From an uncultured Selenomonas sp. (GTDB taxonomy: Bacteria > Bacillota > Negativicutes > Selenomonadales > Selenomonadaceae): a stretch of DNA of 36,835 nt. The stretch is taken from the NCBI GenBank assembly GCA_902766095.1, contig CACXCN010000077.1:1-36835 (forward strand). The letters run 5' to 3'. Position numbers and translations under genes: made by a program. Shown piece by piece: positions 18,638-27,563 of this stretch; position 1 is the first letter of the stretch, and each line of letters starts with the position of its first letter. The notes under the pieces are model-generated. The model was not told the DNA's origin. It saw only the letters and a list, made by a program, of their open reading frames with translations, and did not search any database.

Positions 18638-20193
18638 AGATACAGACACTGACGATCAACAGCCACCGGGAAGTCATCACGAAAATCATAAAGGAAGTAT
18701 TACTCCTGTTCGATGTGGTCATAACCGGACGCGAGGCAGCTGATTATCCACAGCTGTCGATCGTGAACCGGCTGGCAGAGCCGGTCAAGGACCTGCATAC
18801 CCGGAACTGGGAGGCAGGGCCGGATGGCACAGCAGTGCACATGACGACATCGGTCTATCTGTTCCACTATGATGGAGAGGTCGACGTGTGGCAGCAGGCG
18901 TCAGCAGGCGTCAGCGATGAGCGGGCGGCTGCCGCAGAGAACCGCCTCATAAAGCTGAACCTGTATGACATATTCACCAAGCATCTCGGCGGTCAGCCTG
19001 CGCCATGGGGCATCCTTCACGGCGTGCGTCCGACGAAGATCGTCCATCGCTGGATCGGCTATGGCTGCGATGAGCGGACCTGCATCAGCCGCCTGGAGCA
19101 GGAGTTTGCCTGCTCGGCGGAAAAGGCGCAGGAAATCGTGCCGATGGCTTTCCGCCAGCTGCCGTTCCTGCAGAAGACGTCGCCGCACACGGTGAGCGTC
19201 TATGTGGGCATACCGTTCTGCCCCACGCGCTGCCTGTACTGTTCGTTCCCGTCGAATATATTGCCGGAACGGAAACGGCTGGAGCATTTCATGGCCGTGC
19301 TGCGGCAGGATATCGCTGCCGCACGGGCAGACATGGACCGGTTCGGGTTCGAGGTACAGAATATCTATATCGGCGGCGGTACACCATCTGCCTTGCCGGA
19401 CGATATGTTCCGTGAGCTGCTCGGTATGGTCACCAAGGCTTTCCGCGGTGAGCAGACGCTGGAGTTCACGGTCGAGGCAGGGCGCCCCGATACGATTACA
19501 CCGGCAAAGGTCGCAGCTCTGCATGATTATGCGGTCGACCGCGTCAGCGTCAATCCGCAGACGATGCAGCAGCGCACGCTGGATTTCATTGGGCGCCGTC
19601 ACACGGTAGCCGAGGTCGTGGATATGTTCCAGGCGCTGCGGGCGGCTGGCATCCCGAGCATCAATATGGATATCATCCTCGGTCTGCCGGGGGAGACGGC
19701 TGCTGATGTGGCCGACACCATGCGGCAGGTACTGGCTCTCGGTCCGGACGATGTGACGCTTCATGCCTTGGCGATGAAGCGGGGCTCGCGCCTCAAGAAG
19801 CTCTGGGAAGCGCAGAAGATCAGCTTGCCAGGCGCTCAGGAGACGCGGCAGATGTTCGCTGCCGCCATGCATAGCCTCGCTGAGGCGGGGCTGAGGCCCT
19901 ACTATCTGTATCGCCAGGGCTATATGAGTGGCGATCTCGAGAATGTCGGCTGCTGCCGGCCCGGCAAGGAGAGCATGTACAATATCCAGATCATGGAGGA
20001 ACATCAGACCATCATCGGCATCGGCGGTGCTGCCGTGTCGAAAGTGGTGGATTTCCGGGCGCACCGGCTGCGTTCTGCTTTCCATGCGAAAGACCTCGTG
20101 ACTTATTTGCGCGATATCGATATATACATAGCTAAAAGGCGTCAATTGCTTAATGATACATATGGAGAAAAGGGGGAGTTCCTTTTTGAGTAA
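18634..20193 (+). CDS. hemZ: Coproporphyrinogen dehydrogenase-like radical SAM protein HemZ
   Basis: The 519-residue protein is a radical-SAM enzyme of the HemN/HemZ family. The iron-sulfur cluster motif is C196-x3-C200-x2-C203 in PFCPTRCLYCSFPSN, followed by the SAM-binding IYIGGGTPSALP. A roughly 190-residue N-terminal extension is characteristic of HemZ, as opposed to HemN or HemW. The family has been linked to oxygen-independent coproporphyrinogen oxidation, but several relatives have other roles. The start is a GTG at 18634 that overlaps the regulator stop. The position between rel and hisS is conserved in many Clostridia. Confidence 0.88.
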   Translation: MKIQTLTINSHREVITKIIKEVLLLFDVVITGREAADYPQLSIVNRLAEPVKDLHTRNWEAGPDGTAVHMTTSVYLFHYDGEVDVWQQASAGVSDERAAAAENRLIKLNLYDIFTKHLGGQPAPWGILHGVRPTKIVHRWIGYGCDERTCISRLEQEFACSAEKAQEIVPMAFRQLPFLQKTSPHTVSVYVGIPFCPTRCLYCSFPSNILPERKRLEHFMAVLRQDIAAARADMDRFGFEVQNIYIGGGTPSALPDDMFRELLGMVTKAFRGEQTLEFTVEAGRPDTITPAKVAALHDYAVDRVSVNPQTMQQRTLDFIGRRHTVAEVVDMFQALRAAGIPSINMDIILGLPGETAADVADTMRQVLALGPDDVTLHALAMKRGSRLKKLWEAQKISLPGAQETRQMFAAAMHSLAEAGLRPYYLYRQGYMSGDLENVGCCRPGKESMYNIQIMEEHQTIIGIGGAAVSKVVDFRAHRLRSAFHAKDLVTYLRDIDIYIAKRRQLLNDTYGEKGEFLFE

Positions 20194-21463
20194 GGAGTTA
20201 CTGACGAATGCCCCGCGCGGTACGAAGGACATACTGCCGGACAAGGTGGGCGAGTGGAACTATGTTGAGGCGAAGATCCGCGAGCTCTGCCACCGCTATG
20301 GCTACCAGGAGATCCGTACGCCGATGTTCGAGCATACGGAGCTGTTCCACCGCGGCATCGGCGAGGGCACGGACGTCGTGGACAAGGAAATGTATACGTT
20401 CACCGACCGCGGCGGACGCAGCATAACACTGCGTCCCGAGAACACGGCCTCGGCGGTGCGCGCCTATCTGCAGAACAAGCTCTACGGCCAGTCGTCGCTG
20501 ACGAAGCTGTTCTACATCGGCTCCATGTTCCGCTATGACCGTCCACAGGCCGGACGCATGCGTGAATTCCACCAGTTCGGCATCGAGGCCCTGGGCGAGG
20601 AGAATCCGGCAGTCGATGCCGAGGTCATCATGCTGGCCCTGGACCTGTTCCGTTCGCTGGGGCTGAAAGACCTCGAGTTGAGCCTCAACTCCGTTGGCTG
20701 CCCGCACTGCCGTCCGCGCTACCGCCAGATGCTGCAGGATTATTTCCGGCCGCATCTCGGTGAGCTCTGCGAGGATTGCCAGGACCGCTTCGAGCGGGCA
20801 CCGCTGCGCATCCTCGACTGCAAGGTCGATGCGGACAAGGAGTTCATGGCCGACGCGCCGCAGATCACGGACTCGCTCTGCGATGACTGCCGGACTCATT
20901 TCGAGCAGGTGCAGGCCTATCTGCGCGCTGCCGGCGTCGAGTTCAAGCTCGACCCGCGGCTCGTGCGCGGCCTCGATTACTATACGAAGACGGCTTTCGA
21001 GATCAAGTACACGCCACTCGGCGCGCAGTCAGCCATCGCTGGTGGCGGCCGCTACGATGGCCTCATCGAGGAAATCGGCGGCGATCCGACTCCGGCCGTC
21101 GGTTTTGCTACAGGGCTTGAGCGCGTGCTGCTGGCCATAGAGAAGCAGGGGCTGCTGCCCGACATGGATGATGCGATCGATGCATTTATCGTCGCACTGG
21201 GCGATGCGGCGCAGGCTCCGGCTTTCGAGCTGCTGACGAAGCTGCGTCAGGCAGGGCTTGCAGCGGCTATGGACTATGCCGGACGCTCGATGAAGGCTCA
21301 GATGAAGCAGGCTGGCCGTTCAGGGGCCCGCTATGCTATAATAATGGGCGAGGATGAAGTCAAAGGACGCTATGTCATGCTCAAGGACCTCGAGAAGAGT
21401 GAGCAGGAGCAGGTTCCTTTTGATAATATAATAAACAAGCTATGTGCTGAGGTGAAGTGTTAA
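20186..21463 (+). CDS. hisS: Histidyl-tRNA synthetase
   Basis: The 425-residue class II synthetase charges tRNA-His. It begins with the family's [13 protein letters not shown]. Motif 2 is in [26 protein letters not shown], the histidine-A signature reads [15 protein letters not shown], and motif 3 lies in [18 protein letters not shown]-terminal anticodon domain follows (about 325-425). I choose the TTG at 20186 because AGGGGGAG at 20171-20178 lies 7 bases before it. An ATG at 20153 in the same frame would put that site inside the coding sequence. The start lies 8 bases inside hemZ. Confidence 0.96.
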   Translation: MSKELLTNAPRGTKDILPDKVGEWNYVEAKIRELCHRYGYQEIRTPMFEHTELFHRGIGEGTDVVDKEMYTFTDRGGRSITLRPENTASAVRAYLQNKLYGQSSLTKLFYIGSMFRYDRPQAGRMREFHQFGIEALGEENPAVDAEVIMLALDLFRSLGLKDLELSLNSVGCPHCRPRYRQMLQDYFRPHLGELCEDCQDRFERAPLRILDCKVDADKEFMADAPQITDSLCDDCRTHFEQVQAYLRAAGVEFKLDPRLVRGLDYYTKTAFEIKYTPLGAQSAIAGGGRYDGLIEEIGGDPTPAVGFATGLERVLLAIEKQGLLPDMDDAIDAFIVALGDAAQAPAFELLTKLRQAGLAAAMDYAGRSMKAQMKQAGRSGARYAIIMGEDEVKGRYVMLKDLEKSEQEQVPFDNIINKLCAEVKC

Positions 21464-21464
21464 A

Positions 21465-23285
21465 ATGGAAACATTAACAGGCATGAAGCGCACTCATCAC
21501 TGCGGTGAATTACGTACCGCTGATGTTGGTGCCGAGGTAGTGCTGGCAGGCTGGGTATCGCGACGCCGCGATCACGGCGGACTCATATTCGTCGATATGC
21601 GCGACCGTTCGGGTCTGGTGCAGATCGTGTTCGACGAGTCGGCTATGGCTGAGGGGACCTTCCACAAGGCGGAGTCCCTGCGCTCGGAGTTCGTCATCGG
21701 CGTGCGCGGCAAGGTACGGGCCCGCTCGGAGGAGACGGTCAATCCGAAGATGGATACCGGCGAGATCGAAGTCGTCTGCAACGAGCTGCGCATCCTTAAC
21801 ACTTCGAAGACCCCGCCGTTCTATATCCAGGATGGTGTGAAAGTCGATGAGATGACGCGCCTCAAGTATCGCTACCTCGACCTGCGCCGTCCGGAGCTGC
21901 AGAAATGTATCCAGCTCCGCCACAAGGTGACCATGCTCATGCGCAAGTATTTCGATGAGCATGGCTTCCTCGAGATCGAGACGCCGATGCTCTGCAAGTC
22001 GACTCCGGAGGGCGCGCGCGACTTCCTCGTGCCGAGTCGTCTGAACCCGGGCGAGTTCTATGCGCTGCCGCAGTCGCCGCAGATATTCAAGCAGCTGCTG
22101 CAGGTCGCCGGCATGGAGAAATATTTCCAGATTGCCCGCTGCTTCCGCGATGAGGACCTGCGTGCTGACCGTCAGCCGGAGTTCACGCAGCTCGATGTCG
22201 AGATGTCCTTCGTCGATGAGAAGGACATCCAGACGTTGCTCGAGGGCCTCATCAAGGAGCTGTTCGAGAAGCTGCTGGGCCGTGAGGTGCAGATACCGAT
22301 GCGCCGCATGACCTGGGACGAGGCAATGCGCCGCTTCGGCTCGGATAAGCCGGACCTGCGCTTCGGCATGGAGCTGCAGGATATCTCGGAGTACGTGAAG
22401 GGCTCCGACTTCAAGGTGTTCAACAGCGTGCTCGAGCATGGCGGCCAGGTAAAGGTCATCAATGTCGAGGGCTATGCCGACATACCGCGCCGCGAGCTCG
22501 ATGGTCTCGTCGAATGGGTCAAGAACTACGGCGCCAAGGGCCTGGCATGGATTCAGTATGCGGGCGATGACTTCGACTCCATCAAGTCCCCGTTCAAGAA
22601 GTTCTACGATGCTGAGACGTTCCAGAAGATCAAAGAGGCTACGGGCGCCAAGACCGGCGACCTGCTGCTCGTCATCGCGGACAAGCCGCTCGTTGTGGCT
22701 CAGGCTCTTGGCCAGTTGCGTCTCGAGATGGGCCGTCGCCGCGGCCTCATCGATCCGGACAAGCTCGAGTTCCTCTGGATCGTCGACTTCCCGATGTTCG
22801 AGTACAGCGAGGAGGAGAAGCGCTGGAAGGCCATGCATCATCCGTTCACGGCTCCGCGCGATGAGGATATTCCGTATCTCATGAGCGATCCGGGCCGCGT
22901 GAAGGCCAAAGCCTACGATATGGTCCTGAACGGCGTCGAGATCGGCGGCGGCAGCCTCCGTATCTACAACCGTGAGCTCCAGCTCAAGGTATTCGAGGCA
23001 CTCGGACTCTCCGACGAAGTCGCCAAAGAGCGCTTCGGCTTCATGATGCGCGCGTTCGAGTACGGCACTCCGCCGCATGGCGGCATTGCCTTCGGTCTGG
23101 ACCGCCTCATCATGCTCATGGCCAAGCGCCCGTCCATCCGCGACGTTATCGCTTTCCCGAAGACCCAGTCGGCTTCGGATGTCATGAGCGAGGCTCCGTC
23201 GCCGGTAGATCCGAAGCAGCTGCGTGATCTCTATATCCGCACGACGGTGAAGAGCAAGGAAGAGAAGGAGCAGGAAAACAAGTAA
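21465..23285 (+). CDS. aspS: Aspartyl-tRNA synthetase (bacterial type)
   Basis: The 606-residue class II synthetase has an N-terminal OB anticodon-binding domain ([20 protein letters not shown]), motif 1 ([20 protein letters not shown]), motif 2 ([20 protein letters not shown]) and the bacterial GAD insertion (about 290-410). Motif 3 is [15 protein letters not shown]. Length is typical of bacterial AspRS. It begins one base after the hisS stop and shares an operon with it, the standard Firmicute arrangement. An alternative start at 21483 would remove six residues. Confidence 0.96.
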   Translation: METLTGMKRTHHCGELRTADVGAEVVLAGWVSRRRDHGGLIFVDMRDRSGLVQIVFDESAMAEGTFHKAESLRSEFVIGVRGKVRARSEETVNPKMDTGEIEVVCNELRILNTSKTPPFYIQDGVKVDEMTRLKYRYLDLRRPELQKCIQLRHKVTMLMRKYFDEHGFLEIETPMLCKSTPEGARDFLVPSRLNPGEFYALPQSPQIFKQLLQVAGMEKYFQIARCFRDEDLRADRQPEFTQLDVEMSFVDEKDIQTLLEGLIKELFEKLLGREVQIPMRRMTWDEAMRRFGSDKPDLRFGMELQDISEYVKGSDFKVFNSVLEHGGQVKVINVEGYADIPRRELDGLVEWVKNYGAKGLAWIQYAGDDFDSIKSPFKKFYDAETFQKIKEATGAKTGDLLLVIADKPLVVAQALGQLRLEMGRRRGLIDPDKLEFLWIVDFPMFEYSEEEKRWKAMHHPFTAPRDEDIPYLMSDPGRVKAKAYDMVLNGVEIGGGSLRIYNRELQLKVFEALGLSDEVAKERFGFMMRAFEYGTPPHGGIAFGLDRLIMLMAKRPSIRDVIAFPKTQSASDVMSEAPSPVDPKQLRDLYIRTTVKSKEEKEQENK

Positions 23286-23316
23286 GCCTGTTGCCTGACG
23301 GACCATTCACATAAAT

Positions 23317-23362
23317 AAATAAGGCATTGAAGATGCGTTGATATCTTCAATGCCTTATTTTT
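23317..23362. terminator. Bidirectional terminator between aspS and the APC permease
   Basis: A perfect 18-bp stem (23317-23334 with 23343-23360) has an 8-base loop. It is flanked by A-rich sequence on the left and T-rich sequence on the right, so it can stop transcription from both converging genes. Confidence 0.9.
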
Positions 23363-23378
23363 GTGTCCGCTTATTCAA

Positions 23379-24812
23379 TCAGTTGGTTTGGACTTCTGCT
23401 TGGGCTTGGGCCTCGGCCTCTTTCTGTTTCATGTTCTGGCGGTAGAGGTAGTAGACTGGGTCCTCCATCGCCATGACGGTGCGTAGGGGGACGCGTTGGA
23501 ATATGGGCAGATGGAGGCGGACGCGCACCCAGAAGAAAGCATAAACGGCCAGCAGCACCAGCAGGGCCAGTGACAGCAGGAATATCTCGATGCGCTCCGT
23601 CGGATCCGGCGAAATATTATACATCATATAGACCGTCATGATGATGGCGAATATCTGCAGGAACGGGTAGAGCGGAACTTTGTAGGTACGCGGTACGGTC
23701 GGCATGGTGTGGCGCAGGACCATGACATCGATGTGCGTGACGATGTAGGAGATCATCCAGAACAGCGAAGCCGCGAGAATCAGGAACTGTACGGCAGCAC
23801 CGCTCGAGAGACCTGTGGCCTCGATGATGATGGTGGCGATACCGAGCAGCCAGATGACGACGTAGGGAGCGCCGTGGCGGTTCTTGCGCTGGAACACGGC
23901 CGGCAGCAGACCGATTTTCGCCATACCGCAGCAGACTTCGGCCACGGAGCCGATGATGGAGTTCTGCGTGCTGATGGCCGCGAGCAGCGCGGCGAATATC
24001 ATCCAATAGCGACCAAAGGGCCCGAGCACGCTCACGGCATACAGGATGTGCGGCGAGTCGGAGGCACCGGCCTCGGCCCAGGGGACGTAGTTGCTGAAGC
24101 CGAGCACCATGAGCGACTGGATGACGCACATGATGAACAGGCTCAGGAACATGGCCCGCGGGATGTCGCGCTTTGGCTGGGACATGTCCTTGCCGAGCGG
24201 GATGATGAATTCGGAAGCGATGAAGAGCCAGAAAGCCGTAGTTGTCAGCGGCAGGATGTCTGAAAGGCTCGTCGACAGGACCGCCGGCTGGTCGACTTCC
24301 ACGCCAGTGCCGAGTCCGAGGGCGCCGATGAGCGAGAGACCGAGCAGGGAGATGACCATGAACGTGGCCAGGATGCACTGGACGAATGTCGAGAGCGTGA
24401 CTCCGCGCAGGTTGATGTACATGAGCACGATGGTGAGCGTCACGCTGTAGAAGGCAATCGGCAGCCCGTCGCCGAGGAACTCGGCCATGACATTGGCGAA
24501 CATGGCGCCTTCGGCCGGAGCCGCGAATATATTGCTGATGAAGTAGCCGCCGAGCATCGTGACGATCGTCGCAAAAGGACCGAGACCGACGAGCGTATAC
24601 TGGGCGAGGCCGCCGGTCAGGTTCGGCATGAGGGCATTGAGCTCGGCGTTCGATGCCGCTGCAAGCATATTCACGAAGCAGACGAGTATCATCGCGAATA
24701 TGAAGGTAGTACCCACGGCACTGGCGCCGCCAGCGAGCGGAATGAAGCAGCTCGTGGCAATGATCATGCCGACACCCGTCGAGACTGCGCCAAAGAGTCC
24801 GATCTTATTCAT
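23379..24812 (-). CDS. APC-superfamily amino-acid/amine permease
   Basis: The 477-residue inner-membrane protein has about 12 hydrophobic helices. Helix 1 carries the APC glycine motif (LFGAVSTGVGMIIATSCFIPLAGG). The conserved loop after helix 6 and 7 reads FIIPLGKDMSQPKRDIPRAM. The C-terminus is a hydrophilic Gln/Ala/Glu-rich tail. I use the ATG at 24812 because AAAGGAGT lies just before it; an upstream in-frame ATG at 24866 has no site. Substrate cannot be read from sequence. It is divergent from the LuxR regulator of a urea/guanidine carboxylase cluster, so guanidine, arginine-related compounds or another cationic nitrogen source are plausible substrates (inference). Confidence 0.85.
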   Translation of the reverse strand: MNKIGLFGAVSTGVGMIIATSCFIPLAGGASAVGTTFIFAMILVCFVNMLAAASNAELNALMPNLTGGLAQYTLVGLGPFATIVTMLGGYFISNIFAAPAEGAMFANVMAEFLGDGLPIAFYSVTLTIVLMYINLRGVTLSTFVQCILATFMVISLLGLSLIGALGLGTGVEVDQPAVLSTSLSDILPLTTTAFWLFIASEFIIPLGKDMSQPKRDIPRAMFLSLFIMCVIQSLMVLGFSNYVPWAEAGASDSPHILYAVSVLGPFGRYWMIFAALLAAISTQNSIIGSVAEVCCGMAKIGLLPAVFQRKNRHGAPYVVIWLLGIATIIIEATGLSSGAAVQFLILAASLFWMISYIVTHIDVMVLRHTMPTVPRTYKVPLYPFLQIFAIIMTVYMMYNISPDPTERIEIFLLSLALLVLLAVYAFFWVRVRLHLPIFQRVPLRTVMAMEDPVYYLYRQNMKQKEAEAQAQAEVQTN

Positions 24813-24852
24813 AGGAAAGACTCCTTTCGGTAGAAGGAAAAACGATACTGTC

Positions 24853-24881
24853 ATTATACCGTGCACGAGTGTCTATGACGA
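24853..24881 (-). promoter_or_regulatory. Putative promoter of the APC permease
   Basis: On the minus strand TCGTCA (complement of 24876-24881) and TATAAT (complement of 24853-24858) are 17 bases apart, about 40 bases upstream of the start. The stretch 24882-24985 between the two divergent promoters is AT-rich and is where operators would be expected; I see no clear dyad. Confidence 0.55.
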
Positions 24882-24988
24882 TGGACCGAATTACGGTACT
24901 TTTAGTGATAAGTGGAAGACATCATGGAACTTTTTAGGGCTTCGTGGTAGCCAAAAGTATGATATGTGTAAATGAAGTTAACTATAAG

Positions 24989-25017
24989 TAGACAAAAGTT
25001 CGATTAAGATATATAAT
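24989..25017 (+). promoter_or_regulatory. Promoter of the LuxR-type regulator
   Basis: TAGACA at 24989-24994 and TATAAT at 25012-25017 are 17 bases apart. Transcription should begin near 25023, giving a leader of about 105 nt. Confidence 0.7.
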
Positions 25018-25020
25018 GAT

Positions 25021-25120
25021 AGCAAGCTTCCACATGGGAAGCTGCTGAATACAGAACGTCGATGACAATGAAGTCAGTCACAGGGATACTTGTGGCTGGC
25101 TTTTTATTTTTTGCAGGAGG
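25021..25120 (+). promoter_or_regulatory. Structured leader with terminator directly before the LuxR-type gene
   Basis: A 10-bp hairpin with one bulged A (25021-25046: agc-a-agcttcc, loop acatg, ggaagct-gct) opens the leader. A second hairpin, gtcagtcacag (25073-25083) with ttgtggctggc (25090-25100), is followed at once by TTTTTATTTTTT (25101-25112), a good rho-independent terminator. The Shine-Dalgarno GCAGGAGG (25113-25120) abuts the T-run. Hairpin, linker, terminator and ribosome site in this order look like a transcription-attenuation leader. I do not recognise it as a known riboswitch class. Confidence 0.55.
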
Positions 25121-25127
25121 TATCACG

Positions 25128-25895
25128 ATGCTGAAAGAAATGGAATGGTTGACCATCAACAACATACTGCTCGAACTGTACCGCCAGAAAGAGCTCCCGG
25201 CTTTGTCGCAAAAACTCATGCGCGTGCTGCGCATGCTCATTCCGTATACGAAAGGCTACATGCTGCTGCTCGATCATCGCGGTCGTATAAAAGAAGATAA
25301 CAGCTGTTTCATCGGGATGCAGCCCAATGAAGTGGACGCCTATCTGCATAAATATTATTCGCAGGATTACCTCCAGTATCTTTATGAGATCAGCACAGAA
25401 ACCATCGTCTACCGCGATACAGATATCATGGACGATGAGCGTCGGGAGAAGACGGACTTTTTCCGTAAATTCCTGCTGCCCGCGGATATACCGTATGGCT
25501 GCGGTATCATCGTGCGGCACAAGGGGCGGGTATTTGCTGTATTCAATCTGTTCCGCAACAAAGAGCTCGGCGATTTTACGGATAAGGATATCGAGATCCT
25601 GAACATATTGAAGAACCATGTCGAGAATATGCTTGTCGCCCTCACGTCTCTCGACCAGCGTCAGCAATTCGTCGAGCAGTGCTGTGATGAAGCCCGCGAA
25701 TGCTATGGTCTAACCGAGCGTGAGAGCGAGGTGCTGCGCCTGCTCACCGAGGGCCTGTCGAACAGCGAGATCTGCGAGCGCATGACGGTCAGCATATCGA
25801 CCGTGAAGAAGCATATCTATCATCTGTTCGGCAAGATGCAGGTCAAGAGCCGTACCCAGCTCATCCATCAGCTCTATCTGATGCAGGGGGCCTGA
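25128..25895 (+). CDS. LuxR-family (LuxR_C_like HTH) transcriptional regulator
   Basis: The 255-residue protein has an N-terminal, about 180-residue domain reminiscent of a GAF sensor (VRHKGRVFAVFNLFRNKELGDFTDKDIEILNIL). The C-terminal LuxR/NarL helix-turn-helix (YGLTERESEVLRLLTEGLSN, then ICERMTVSISTVKKHIYHLFGKM) spans about 190-250. No receiver domain or autoinducer-binding signature is evident. The start at 25128 is fixed by GCAGGAGG 7 bases upstream. Because it is divergent from the permease and upstream of the carboxylase genes, it is the likely local regulator of this cluster; its ligand is unknown. It is followed by a terminator, so the catabolic genes probably have their own promoter. 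Confidence 0.85.
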   Translation: MLKEMEWLTINNILLELYRQKELPALSQKLMRVLRMLIPYTKGYMLLLDHRGRIKEDNSCFIGMQPNEVDAYLHKYYSQDYLQYLYEISTETIVYRDTDIMDDERREKTDFFRKFLLPADIPYGCGIIVRHKGRVFAVFNLFRNKELGDFTDKDIEILNILKNHVENMLVALTSLDQRQQFVEQCCDEARECYGLTERESEVLRLLTEGLSNSEICERMTVSISTVKKHIYHLFGKMQVKSRTQLIHQLYLMQGA

Positions 25896-25992
25896 CGGCT
25901 GGCGGCGTGCCGGATCGCGGGGAGGCTGTCGGCAGGGGCGCCTGGTACTAATAGACCACTACTGGAACTTTAGGGGAAATAAATTCGCGCTT

Positions 25993-26024
25993 ACGGTCCA
26001 TTGTGAGATGGGCCGTTTTTTTTT
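25993..26024 (+). terminator. Rho-independent terminator after the LuxR-type gene
   Basis: A 9-bp stem, acggtccat (25993-26001) with atgggccgt (26008-26016), has a 6-base loop and a run of nine T. The following 26025-26111 contains a small GC-rich dyad (caggg at 26061 with ccctg at 26077, flanked by gccg/cggc) but no clear promoter. Confidence 0.85.
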
Positions 26025-26111
26025 ATCATAAAAGTGCAAGAAGCAAGCAGGCGTCGCCGGCAGGGAAAAGCCGCTGCCCTGGTTATCGGCTATTGATGGG
26101 AGGAATTCATC

Positions 26112-26831
26112 ATGCAGAAGATATTCACGAAAATTTTCCGTCCCGGTGAGAAGTGGTCCGGGAATATAGGCCGCCATAAATATTTGCATTTCAAGGCACT
26201 CGGCGATGATGCGAACCTGTCGCTGCTGCTCTACAACATGCTCGATACATCGGAGCGCTACAATATGCCGGATACGCTGAAGGCCCAGTACACGGCACAT
26301 CTGACGCAGGGCAACGTGCTCATGAGCGACAACGGCCGCGTGCTGGCCAGCATCACTCAGGACAGCCTCGGCTGGCACGATACGATCGCCGGGTACAGCA
26401 CGCGGGCCATGACGGATGAGAAATACGGCATCAAGACGTACCAGCAGGCCCGTAACGACTACTACCGCTGCGGCGAGGAGAATTTCAAGGTCGAGCTCAT
26501 GCGCAACAACATGGATAAGGGCGATCTCGTGCCATGCGTGAATCTGTTCTCCAAGGTTTATGTGAATCTCGACGGCAGCATGCACTATGACCCGGAACAT
26601 TGCAAAGAGGGGGCTACCGTGACGCTGCGCACCGAGATGGATATCATATTCATCGCCTCGAATACGCCGAATCCGCTGAATCCCTCGACCGAGTATCCGA
26701 CGAGCTCCATCATCATGGATGTCTATGATGCGCCGGCTCCCGACCTCATGGATGAGTGCGTGCAGCATCGTCAGGAGAACTATAGGGCTTTCGAGAATAC
26801 CTGGGACTATTACAATCTGCTGGGCCGCTGA
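26112..26831 (+). CDS. Urea-carboxylase-associated protein 1 (DUF1989), likely carboxyguanidine deiminase subunit
   Basis: The 239-residue protein belongs to the DUF1989/urea-carboxylase-associated family. Typical segments are FRPGEKWSGNIGRHKYLHF, QDSLGWHDTIAGYSTRAM and LVPCVNLFSKVYVNLDGSM. Pairs of DUF1989 proteins next to urea-carboxylase-like enzymes have been shown in other bacteria to form a heteromeric carboxyguanidine deiminase, releasing ammonia to give allophanate. Conserved His and Cys residues (GWHDT, VPCVN) could serve metal binding or catalysis; that role is inferred. GGGAGG precedes the ATG. The second DUF1989 gene follows after 43 bases. Confidence 0.85.
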   Translation: MQKIFTKIFRPGEKWSGNIGRHKYLHFKALGDDANLSLLLYNMLDTSERYNMPDTLKAQYTAHLTQGNVLMSDNGRVLASITQDSLGWHDTIAGYSTRAMTDEKYGIKTYQQARNDYYRCGEENFKVELMRNNMDKGDLVPCVNLFSKVYVNLDGSMHYDPEHCKEGATVTLRTEMDIIFIASNTPNPLNPSTEYPTSSIIMDVYDAPAPDLMDECVQHRQENYRAFENTWDYYNLLGR

Positions 26832-26874
26832 ACCGCAGATGATGCAGATGACCATATAGCGAGGAGGATATAAA

Positions 26875-27522
26875 ATGTACGGACTCATAGAGAAAGAAAG
26901 CAACCTGAAAGAAAGCGATGCCGTGTACAGCGAGACGCTCGGAGCCGGACTCGGCTGGGTGCATCTCCTGAAGAAGGGCCAGAGCTTCCGCATCGTCGAT
27001 ATCGAGGGCAACCAGGCCGTCGATACGACGTTCTACGATGCGGAGGATACGCAGGACCACTACGGCGCGGTCGCCACCATCGTCGCGCAACAGAATATAT
27101 ACCTCACGACCGGCTCAATCTTGCGGGCGGAGTCGGGCAAGCCGATGCTCGAGATAACGGCTGATAAGACGGGCCGTCATGATACGCTCGGCGGTGCCTG
27201 CTCTTCCCAGAGCAATACGGTCCGCTATGCGCGGGAAAAGCGCTACATGCAGAGCTGCCGTGATGACTTCATGCTGGCGCTCGCGAATACGGATCTGCCG
27301 ATACGCAAGCGCGATCTGGCTCCGAATATCAACTTCTTCATGAATGTGCCGGTCACGCCGGAGGGCGGGCTGAAGTTCGACGATGGCGTATCGGCGCCGG
27401 GCAACTATGTCGAGATGAAGGCCCTGCGCGACGTGTACATACTCATCAGCAACTGCCCACAGCTCAACAATCCCTGCAATGCCTATAATCCTACGCCGGT
27501 CAAACTGCTGATCTGGGATTAA
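26875..27522 (+). CDS. Urea-carboxylase-associated protein 2 (DUF1989), likely second carboxyguanidine deiminase subunit
   Basis: The 215-residue partner of the preceding gene shares the DUF1989 fold, with KKGQSFRIVDIEGNQAVDTTFYDAED near the N-terminus. Central GRHDTLGGACSSQSN lines up with GWHDTIAGYST of the first protein. The C-terminal LAPNINFFMNVPVTPEGGLKF lines up with VPCVNLFSKVYVNLDGSM. The two are therefore distant paralogues with a shared H-D-T core. It is 41 bases upstream of the carboxylase, with GAGGAGG before its ATG. Function as for its partner, by family knowledge and context. Confidence 0.85.
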   Translation: MYGLIEKESNLKESDAVYSETLGAGLGWVHLLKKGQSFRIVDIEGNQAVDTTFYDAEDTQDHYGAVATIVAQQNIYLTTGSILRAESGKPMLEITADKTGRHDTLGGACSSQSNTVRYAREKRYMQSCRDDFMLALANTDLPIRKRDLAPNINFFMNVPVTPEGGLKFDDGVSAPGNYVEMKALRDVYILISNCPQLNNPCNAYNPTPVKLLIWD

Positions 27523-27563
27523 GAAAACAACCGGGTTATGTAAATGTAAAGGAATGACAGCTT

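Noticed and set aside
21510-23306. A 598-codon open frame on the minus strand across aspS, and a similar 562-codon one at 28554-30242 across the carboxylase
   Set aside because: Both are antisense shadows created by strong codon bias. They lack ribosome sites and recognisable domains, while the plus-strand genes are unmistakable.
25062-25127. A longer start for the LuxR-type gene giving a hydrophobic, signal-like N-terminus
   Set aside because: There is no Shine-Dalgarno before it, the hydrophobic residues come from the terminator T-run, and an excellent site precedes the ATG at 25128.
25945-25956. The string ggtactaatag, as in the 3' end of 23S rRNA
   Set aside because: Only about 11 bases match and nothing rRNA-like surrounds them.
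25896-26111. A guanidine riboswitch before the DUF1989 genes
   Set aside because: I looked for the conserved pieces I know of guanidine-I, -II and -III RNAs and found none; only a terminator and a small GC-rich dyad are present. A covariance search would settle it.
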